DNA from: Aureococcus anophagefferens
Taxonomy: Eukaryota; Sar; Pelagophyceae; Pelagomonadales; Pelagomonadaceae
Length of the DNA stretch: 64,000 nucleotides
Assembly (NCBI RefSeq): GCF_000186865.1
Contig: NW_008705562.1
Span: 3,055,745-3,119,744, forward strand
Direction of reading: 5' to 3'
The position numbers were made by a program, and so were the translations under genes. Positions 57,762-64,000 of the stretch are shown piece after piece; position 1 is the stretch's first letter, and each line of letters opens with the position of its first letter. Under the pieces are notes generated by a model. That model saw only the letters and a program-made list of their open reading frames with translations, was not told the DNA's origin and searched no databases.

Positions 57762-57971
57762 TCGCGGACGAGGTCTGATCCCCGGCACACCTGCACATAC
57801 GCCGGCGCCGTCCCTCGCGGGCGCCCGGGCGCGGCGCGGACCGAAATCCGCGGCGCTCCCCCGAGGCACCGCCATCGCGGGCTACACGCCCGCGAGCAAT
57901 TAAGTCCAACGACCCCACTCGTGGAACCTAGACAACCTGCCCTCGATTCACGAGGCAATCTTAGGGGCGGC
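57762..57971. other. Intergenic between convergent AMT and U-box/WD40 genes
   Basis: 210 bp, no gene seen. Serves as 3' ends of both genes. Confidence 0.4.
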
Positions 57972-59765
57972 CTAGAACCGCGACCGCGGCAACCGCGTCA
58001 CGGCGAGGCAGGCCGGCTGNNNNNNNNNNNNNNNNNNNNNNNNNNNNNNNNNNNNNNNNNNNNNNNNNNCCAGGAGCGTCGCGACGACGGAGATTGAGCG
58101 AAGGTCGTACACAACGGCGAACCCGCCCGCGTCGGCGACGAGCGCCGTCCGGTCGTCGAGGAGCGCCGTCGCGGTCACGGGGCCTGTGTGGAAATCCAAA
58201 TCATTCGATTAAGCACAAATTGAAGTCGGGTTGAATATTTGATTTCCACACAGCACGGGGCTTGCGGTCGTCGCGGACGCGACGGGCGCGTCCGACGCGC
58301 GCGGGTCCCAGAGCAGCACGCGCCGGTCGTCGCCGCCGCTCAGCACGACGTGGTCGCCGACGGCGACGGCGCGCACGGACGAGCCGTGGCCGCGCATCGC
58401 GGACCCGTCGTCGAGATCGAGCGACCCGAGCGTCGCGATGGGTCCGAGGGTCGCCGCGTCCCAGAGCTTCACGTACCAGTCGGACCCGCCGGACGCCAGG
58501 GTCGCCCGCGCGCCGTCGTAGGCGACGCAGTTGACCTCCGCGCGGTCCGCGCGGCCCGCCGTCGCGTGCGCGTCCCGCACGTGCGCGACCTCGGACCACG
58601 CCGCGACGCCCGCGGTGGCCTCCTTCGGCGGCCGCCAGGCCAGGAGGTCGCCGCCGCGGCAGCCCCCGACGACGAAGGCGCCGGCGTCGTCGGCGGCGAG
58701 GGCCGTGACCCAGTCGCGCGCGCCGCCGAGCCGGCCCGTCTGCGCCCAGCGGCGCTCCACTTCGACGTCCGGGCCCTTCTTCTTGCTGTACCAGTGCTTC
58801 TTCTCCTTCGCGACCTCGACGCGCGTCTCGCGCCACTCCCAGCAGGCCGCGGACCGGCTCAGCCCGCAGGTGATGAGGCAGCCCGGCGCCTGCGCCGGCG
58901 CGACGCAGCGCACGACCTTCGACGGCGCCTTCGTGTCCGCGCCGAGCGACGCGAACGACGGCGGCGCGACGGCGCCGAAGGCGCCGTCGGCGGCGAGGGA
59001 CCCGCCGCCCTTGAGCGCCCCGCCGACGACCAAAACGTCGCAGGCCTCGCGGAGGAGGTCCGCGCGCGGCGCGTCCTCCGCGGCCTCGACGGGCTCGAGC
59101 GCGGTCCCGCGGCCGGCCCTGTCGTCCTTCTTCTTGGACCGGCCGAAGACGGAGCCGAAGAAGGACCCGCGCTTCTCCTTCTCGGGCTTCTCGGCCTTGT
59201 TCGTGAACGCCTGGCCCCGGTCGCTGAACGCCGCGCCGGATTCCGTGATCGTCGCGCCCGTGTTTTTCGTCTCGAAGCGCGGGCCGAGGCCGAAGGACGT
59301 GCCCTTGTCCCCGAAGGTCGACAGGTCCGCGGCCTTGTCGCCCGGCGCCGCCTGGAGCGGCTTCGACGCCCGGGGCGGGTCCGCGGGCGGCGGCGGCGGC
59401 GCGGCCGCGGCGGGCCGCGGCGGCGCGGCCGCGGCGGGCCGCGGCGGCGCGGCCGCGGCGGGCCGCGGCGGCGCGGCCGCGGCGGGCCGCGGCGGCGCGG
59501 CGGCCGGCGGCGCGGTGGGCCGCGGCGGTGGCGCGGCGCCGCCGTTCATCTCGGCGATGGTCTTTCGCAGCGCGTGGTTCTCGATGAGCGCCGTGCCGCC
59601 GGCGCCGAGGGGCGCGCCCGTCGTCGGGGACGTGAGCTTGCCGGTGCCGAGCCACTGGGTCACGGCGGACCGCTCGTAGGTGTGGCCGTCGCCGGCGAGG
59701 ATGACGGGGTCGACGAAGGCTTCGAGGGTCAAGGGGCAGCAGAGGCCGTCGAGGTCGTCGGCCAT
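57972..59765 (-). CDS. U-box E3-type protein with WD40 repeats, two exons
   Basis: Exon 1 59765-58262, exon 2 58183-57972 (with a 50-N gap at 58020-58069). The ATG at 59765 (MADDLDG) is preferred to 59789. A U-box sits at residues ~5-75: LCCPLTLEAFVDPVILAGDGHTYERSAVTQWL. Then a Pro/Ala linker of four RPAAAAPP units, a Lys/Gly-rich part, and a C-terminal WD40-like propeller (NCVAYDGARATLASGGSDWYVKLWD; GDHVVLSGGDDRRVLLWDPR). U-boxes recruit E2 enzymes; the propeller would bind substrate. Ubiquitin ligase activity is inferred. The gap hides the last blade. Confidence 0.8.
58020..58069. other. Assembly gap (50 N)
   Basis: Run of 50 N inside exon 2 of the U-box/WD40 gene. Confidence 0.99.
58184..58261 (-). 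mobile_element. Introner E: 70-bp miniature family-2 element acting as an intron
   Basis: The element body is 58184-58253 between target copies CACGGGGC (58176-58183 and 58254-58261). Terminal inverted repeats are CTGTGTGGAAATC and GATTTCCACACAG, exact for 13 bp. Read on the minus strand, the donor is the GC of the target (GCCCCGTG) and the acceptor CCACACAG, giving a 78-bp intron and a phase 1 join (TTAS-PVTATALL). Its right part (ATTGAAGTCGGGTTGAA) equals that of introner C, but it faces the gene in the opposite direction. It looks like an internally deleted copy. Confidence 0.9.
59396..59505 (-). repeat. 24-bp coding tandem repeat (RPAAAAPP)
   Basis: Four near-perfect units of GCGGCGCGGCCGCGGCGGGC plus four bases, encoding a Pro/Ala linker between the U-box and the rest of the protein. 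Confidence 0.8.
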
Positions 59766-60014
59766 CGTCGCGAAGGCTTCCCGAGGCAATGCTCCACCTC
59801 TTGGATTTCAGCAGGAGGAGGAGGCTGCCCCAATTGCAAATGTTCAAGAAAAGAATCGTCCCCTTCAATTAATAGTCCAACATGCAAATTCTCGCTTCGC
59901 AACCACAGATCGGGCAGCATTATAGCATTCTGCTGCAGTGTGCTCGCGCGTGCCGGTGGCGGGACACGTTGACGGGGAGGCGGCGCTTCGCCGCACCGCG
60001 CCGTCTCAACGAGC

Positions 60015-62162
60015 ATGATCCGCGGCCGCGCGGGCACGGAGCCCGTCGCCTTCGTCCAGAGTCCGATGGCGGCGCACGGGGCGAGCCCGGCCGCGCCAGC
60101 TCCCGGCGGCGGCCGCGTCGTGACGTTCGAGGCCCCCTGCCTCGGCTTCACCATCGACGTGAACGCCGCCCTGGACGGCCACGTCGTCACGGAGGTCGAG
60201 GCCGCGGCGGCCCTGGGCGTGCGCGTCGGCGACCGGATCGTGGCCGTCGACGGCGCGGCGCTGCCCCGGGGCCTCGAGTGCTGGCGCATCGCCGCCATCG
60301 TCGAGGCCGTCGGCCGGCCCTGCACGCTCACCTTCGCCGGCGACGACGACGACGACGACGGGGCCGCGGCGGTCTACGAGATCCTTCGAAAGCCCGCGAC
60401 GAACGTCGCCGTCGCCGAGGCGATCCACGAGACGACGGGTCTGCAGCCGCCCTTCGCGCTCGTGCTCGCGAAATCCGTCGTCGGGGCCCTCGAGCGCGTC
60501 GTCGCCGGCGAGCCCCTGGGGGACGCGGCGACGCCCGCGGTGCTGACGTTCCTCGAGATCCTCTTCGCGGACACGGCCGTGCAGGCCGTCAAGCCGCTGC
60601 CGCCGCCCTGGGCCCTCGAGACGAGCCGCGGCGTCAAGGCCGCGCTCGTGGAGATCACGGGCGCCGGCGACGCCTTCAACGTCGCCGCGGTCGTCTCCGC
60701 GCTCGTCGCGCCGAGCCACCTCACCGTCGACACGCCGCTGCGGCGCGCGCTCTGCGACGGCGCGCTCCACCGCCGGCTCGCGCGCGACCTCGGCGTCGAG
60801 GAGGTCAAGGAGGACGCGCGGGACGTCATCGATGTCGAGGACGACATGGGCGCGTTCGACGACGGCGACTGGGACCGCGAGGCGAGCGCGTCCGGCGACT
60901 GGGAGACGGACGAGTCCGGCGTGCTCGTGGAGCCGGAGGTCGAGGTCTTCGACGCGGGCCAGCGCGTCGCGCTCGGGTCGCTCGGCCCCGCGGCCATGCG
61001 GTGGGCGCTGGACCACGCGGCCGACGGCGGCGTCGTCGTCGAGTCGCGAGGCGGCCGCCACAAGGTGTGTCTGGAAAGCAACAACGCGACGATGGAGTTC
61101 GAGGATGGCCAGCTCACGTGCGAAGGCGGCCTGCCGCCGCGGCTCCTCTCGCCCGTGCGGCTGCAGCACCCGTCGGTCGTCGGCGCGTTCCTCGCGCGCG
61201 CGCACGACGGCGCGCTCGGGACCGTGCGAGGCCCCGCGCGCGAGGGCTACGCCGTCGAGGTCGACGACGCCGGCTTCACCTGGGACCTGCCGCCCGAGTG
61301 CCTCGCGAAGGTCGCCGAGTCGCGCCTCGAGAAGTCGCGGCGCATCTACGCGGCGCAGAAGGCCGCGCGCGAGCGCGCGGACGCGGCCGAGGCCGAGGCC
61401 GAGGCGAAGCGCAAGGCCGAGGTCGCGCGCGTCGACGCCGAGGCCGAGGCCCTGCGCGCGGCGGCGTTGGAGCTCGAGGCCGCGGCGGAGGCCGAGGCCG
61501 CCGAACTCCGGCGCAAGGCCATGGCGAAGAAGATCCAGGGCGCGTCCGCGCGGCTCCGGGCCCGCTCGCGCGAGAAGGCCGAGGCGCTGGCCAGGGCCGA
61601 GGCGGCGACCGCGACCGCGGCGCCGGACTTGGCCGCGGCGGCGCCGACATTCCGCGCGGGCGACCGCGTCGAGGCGTGGCGGCCGCGTTACCAGGAGCAC
61701 TTCCCGGGCATTATCGCGGTGGCCCACTCCAAATGGCTCTACGACGTGCGCTACGACGACGGCGTGCTCGAGAATCGCGTCACCGCGGACCTCATCCGCG
61801 CGCCCGGGGCGGCCGCAGCCGCGCCGCCGCCGGCGCCCGGCCGCGGCGTCGAGATGACCCAAAGCGCGCCGGCGTACCGGCCGCCGCCGCCGGCGGCGTA
61901 CCAGCCGCCGCTCCCGCCGCCGCCGCCGCGCCCGCCGCCGCCGCCCGCGCAGGCGCCCCAGCAGATGAGCGTCATCGTGCCGCCGAACGCGCCGCCGGGC
62001 ACGCAGCTCACGATCCAGGGGCCCGACGGCCGGCTCTACCGCGTCGTCGTGCCGCCGGGCGCGCACCCGGGCTTCCAGATGACCGTGGCCCTCGCGCCGC
62101 CGCAAGACGCGCCGCCGCCGCAGTGGATGCAGCGCACGCAGCAGTTCCAGCGCCAGTTCTGA
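60015..62162 (+). CDS. PDZ-like / coiled-coil / Tudor-like / PPG-motif scaffold protein
   Basis: 715 residues. Residues ~35-105 look PDZ-like (LGFTIDVNA..., ALGVRVGDRIVAVDGAALP). A helical domain follows (~115-280), then a long Ala/Glu/Arg coiled coil (~435-545) with an IQ-like KKIQGASARLRARSREK. ~550-600 is Tudor/chromo-barrel-like (FRAGDRVEAWRPRYQEHFPGII...YDVRYDDGVLENRV). A poly-Pro region and a C-terminal MSVIVPPNAPPGTQLTIQGPDGRLYRVVVPPGAHPG follow; that VPPGxxPG...PDGR motif is frequent in stramenopile proteins. A cytoplasmic or cortical scaffold is inferred. Confidence 0.6.
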   Translation: MIRGRAGTEPVAFVQSPMAAHGASPAAPAPGGGRVVTFEAPCLGFTIDVNAALDGHVVTEVEAAAALGVRVGDRIVAVDGAALPRGLECWRIAAIVEAVGRPCTLTFAGDDDDDDGAAAVYEILRKPATNVAVAEAIHETTGLQPPFALVLAKSVVGALERVVAGEPLGDAATPAVLTFLEILFADTAVQAVKPLPPPWALETSRGVKAALVEITGAGDAFNVAAVVSALVAPSHLTVDTPLRRALCDGALHRRLARDLGVEEVKEDARDVIDVEDDMGAFDDGDWDREASASGDWETDESGVLVEPEVEVFDAGQRVALGSLGPAAMRWALDHAADGGVVVESRGGRHKVCLESNNATMEFEDGQLTCEGGLPPRLLSPVRLQHPSVVGAFLARAHDGALGTVRGPAREGYAVEVDDAGFTWDLPPECLAKVAESRLEKSRRIYAAQKAARERADAAEAEAEAKRKAEVARVDAEAEALRAAALELEAAAEAEAAELRRKAMAKKIQGASARLRARSREKAEALARAEAATATAAPDLAAAAPTFRAGDRVEAWRPRYQEHFPGIIAVAHSKWLYDVRYDDGVLENRVTADLIRAPGAAAAAPPPAPGRGVEMTQSAPAYRPPPPAAYQPPLPPPPPRPPPPPAQAPQQMSVIVPPNAPPGTQLTIQGPDGRLYRVVVPPGAHPGFQMTVALAPPQDAPPPQWMQRTQQFQRQF

Positions 62163-62196
62163 ACTCGGTTTAAAACAACACGACACATGTGGGAGT

Positions 62197-64000
62197 CTAA
62201 AGGGAGACGTGATTCTCCACCGGCGGCGCGTCCTCGTCGGACTCTTCGGCGTCGCGGGGGCGCTTGCGCTGCGACGGCGGCGGCTCGGCCGCGCGGCCGC
62301 GGCCGTAGCGCTGCCAGTTCGCGAGCGCGGGGGTCGCGGCGCCGGCGGGCCCCGGCTCGGCGGCCGACGGCGCCGGCGCGACGGACGCCCCGGGCGCCGC
62401 GGGCGCCGCCGCGGCCGTCACCTCGACGGCGGGCGTGTCCTTGTCGTCGGCCTCTTCGGCGTCGCGGGGGCGCTTGCGCTGCGACGGCGGCGCGGGCACC
62501 GGCGTCCGCGCGACCGGCACGCAGTCGCGACGTCCGTCGATCACCTTTTGTAGCACAACATCAATTTCAGCCTTTGAGACCGAAAAATACACACTCAGCT
62601 TCTCCACTATGAGCTCCTTCGAAACCGAGCGATCAGCTTTGGTTTTCTCCAGCTCGACATCAGTCTTCAACAATTTTTCGAGGGCGTCTTCGACAGCGGC
62701 CGGCGTGAGCGACGGCGGCGCGGCCGGCGCGGCGACCGGGGCGGCCGGCGCGGCCGGCGCGGCGACCGGGGCGGCCGGCGCGGCCGGCGCGGCCGCTGCA
62801 GTAGGAGCGACTGGTGGCCACGGCGCGACCGGCGCAAGTTGCGGCGCGACGGGCGGAGATTGCGACATCGGCACAAAATACGGCGCGCCCGGCGGAAAAT
62901 ACGCCGCGCCCGGCGGCACAAAATAAGCCGCGCCCGGCGGCACGAAGGGCATCGGCGGCGGCGCGACCGGCAACGGCGGCGGCGCGACCGGCGGCGGCTC
63001 GTCGGCCTCGTCGAGCTCGCCCGACCGCTCTAAGCTGTCGAGCGCCGCGGCGACGTCCGCGTCGTCGATGCGGTCGTCGTCGGTGGCCGTGAAGGTGTCG
63101 AAGGGCCGCACGCGCGCGATGCTCGCGGCCCGCTCCGCGGCGACCTCGAGGAAGAGGCGGTCGAGCGTCCGCGCGAGGGGCTTGTCGCGCGTCCCGTCGT
63201 CGTCGTCCTCCTCGACCAAAGGGATCAGGTCCGCGAGCTCGTCGCGCCGGAAGAAGCGCTGGAGCACCTCGTCGTCGGCGACGCCCGACGCGACGGCGCC
63301 CTTGGCGATCTGCCGGTTGAAGACGCGCTCCTCGACGGTGCCCGCGGCGACGAGGCGGTAGACGAAGACGGGCCGCTCCTGGCCGAAGCGGTGCGCGCGC
63401 GCGATGGCCTGCGCGTCGTCCGCCGGGTTCCAGGACACGTCGAACAAGATGACGCGCGTCGCCGCGTGCAGGTTGATGCCGACGCCCGCCGCGCGCACGG
63501 ACAGGAAAAACACGACGGCGTCGGAGCTGCTGAAGTCCTCGATCAGGGCCTGGCGCGCCGTCACCGTCGTGTCGCCGTCGAGGCGCCGCGCGAGGCGCGC
63601 GGGCCAGCCGAGGTCGCCCGAGACGACGGAGATCTGCAGGTAGTCCAGGCTCCGCAGGGACTGGGAGAAGACCAGCACCTTCTCGCCGCGCGCGCGCGCC
63701 TTGACGAGGATGTCGCGCGCGACGAGCGCCTTCGCGCCCGCCTCGGGCCGCGCGTCTCCCACGACCGGCGCCAGGTCGCCGCCGAGGCGGTCGTGCCACG
63801 CGCGCGACGCCGCGCAGAGCACGTCCGCGGCCTCGCGCGGCGCCCGCGGCGCCGCCGCCGGCCCCCGCAGGTCCGCGACCTCGTCCGCGCCCGAGCCCGC
63901 GTCCGACTCCTCGTCGTCGTCGCAGATGAACGACGCCATGACCCGCTTCTCGAGCTTCGCCGGGAGCACGCGCTCCTCGTTGTGGCGCCGCGCGAGCGCC
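62197..64000 (-). CDS. SNF2-family helicase, C-terminal part (5' partial)
   Basis: Reads open to the right window edge, so the ATPase N-terminal lobe is outside. The helicase C lobe is clear: VLVFSQSLRSLDYLQI (motif IV region), FSSSDAVVFFLSVRAAGVGINLHAATRVILFDVSWNP (motif V) and AIARAHRFGQERPVFVYRL (motif VI, Arg finger). The spacing is that of the ATRX/ARIP4/RAD54 group. After it come acidic regions, a Pro/Ala/Tyr low-complexity stretch with PPGAAYF repeats, a short helical domain, and two copies of PPSQRKRPRDAEE. The protein should remodel chromatin or DNA-bound complexes in the nucleus. Confidence 0.85.
   Translation of the reverse strand, partial: ALARRHNEERVLPAKLEKRVMASFICDDDEESDAGSGADEVADLRGPAAAPRAPREAADVLCAASRAWHDRLGGDLAPVVGDARPEAGAKALVARDILVKARARGEKVLVFSQSLRSLDYLQISVVSGDLGWPARLARRLDGDTTVTARQALIEDFSSSDAVVFFLSVRAAGVGINLHAATRVILFDVSWNPADDAQAIARAHRFGQERPVFVYRLVAAGTVEERVFNRQIAKGAVASGVADDEVLQRFFRRDELADLIPLVEEDDDDGTRDKPLARTLDRLFLEVAAERAASIARVRPFDTFTATDDDRIDDADVAAALDSLERSGELDEADEPPPVAPPPLPVAPPPMPFVPPGAAYFVPPGAAYFPPGAPYFVPMSQSPPVAPQLAPVAPWPPVAPTAAAAPAAPAAPVAAPAAPAAPVAAPAAPPSLTPAAVEDALEKLLKTDVELEKTKADRSVSKELIVEKLSVYFSVSKAEIDVVLQKVIDGRRDCVPVARTPVPAPPSQRKRPRDAEEADDKDTPAVEVTAAAAPAAPGASVAPAPSAAEPGPAGAATPALANWQRYGRGRAAEPPPSQRKRPRDAEESDEDAPPVENHVSL

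Overview
This window is nuclear DNA from a microbial eukaryote, most likely a pelagophyte alga close to Aureococcus anophagefferens. The evidence is: very high GC; compact genes, mostly intronless, on both strands with convergent genes almost touching; eukaryotic genes (Sm D2, a HIRA-complex ubinuclein-like protein, U-box/WD40, flotillin, a K+ channel with a cyclic-nucleotide domain, a pentameric ligand-gated-type channel); stramenopile-type bipartite plastid presequences (signal peptide then an AAF-type cleavage motif) on the DapA-like and BASS-like proteins; and Ser/Pro/Thr/Ala 'APTxAPS' linkers typical of stramenopile surface proteins. The strongest pointer is a set of ~70-211 bp introns flanked by 8-bp target duplications and bounded by terminal inverted repeats. 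These match introners, the short non-autonomous DNA transposons that make introns and are known from A. anophagefferens. The species call is an inference. Two 50-N gaps (11468-11517, 58020-58069) and several single-base frame breaks show a draft assembly.

Layout. 1-3386: 3' part of a coiled-coil protein with Sfi1-like repeats. 3539-4249: Tudor/AT-hook/Tudor protein. 4396-4545: relic of a VCBS-repeat gene. 4544-8735: MORN protein, SASA-type esterase, Sm D2. 8771-11911: sulfotransferase, plastid-type membrane protein and a JmjC/cupin protein carrying an introner. 12053-16870: MORN protein, urea transporter, plastid DapA with an extra C-terminal domain, sugar-phosphate/nucleotide-sugar transporter. 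17133-21391: K+ channel, DXD glycosyltransferase, HxD...H oxygenase-like protein. 21796-34294: a giant secreted modular surface protein of about 4,000 residues in four exons with three transposon-type introns. 34323-35145: a broken discoidin/vWA gene. 35745-39777: a TPR-GT41-GT2 fusion split by an introner. 40075-46066: unknown protein, plastid BASS transporter, mucin-like type I membrane protein. 46163-48923: ligand-gated-type channel. 49036-54387: ubinuclein-like, flotillin, METTL21-like methyltransferase, sulfotransferase-like and a small secreted protein. 54481-57761: TMEM86/YhhN, a mucin-like fragment ending in a minisatellite, ammonium transporter. 57972-64000: U-box/WD40 gene with a 70-bp mini-introner, PDZ-like/Tudor-like protein, 5'-cut SNF2 helicase.

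Themes. Several genes serve the surface and secretory path (mucin-like proteins, glycosyltransferases, two sulfotransferase-like proteins, an esterase). Two serve reduced-nitrogen uptake (urea and ammonium transporters). The most notable content is the introner set. Five insertions from two families, plus one short intron of a third kind, all remove exactly the inserted DNA plus one target copy. In both families the element occurs in either orientation relative to the gene, and four of the six donors are GC supplied by the duplicated target site.
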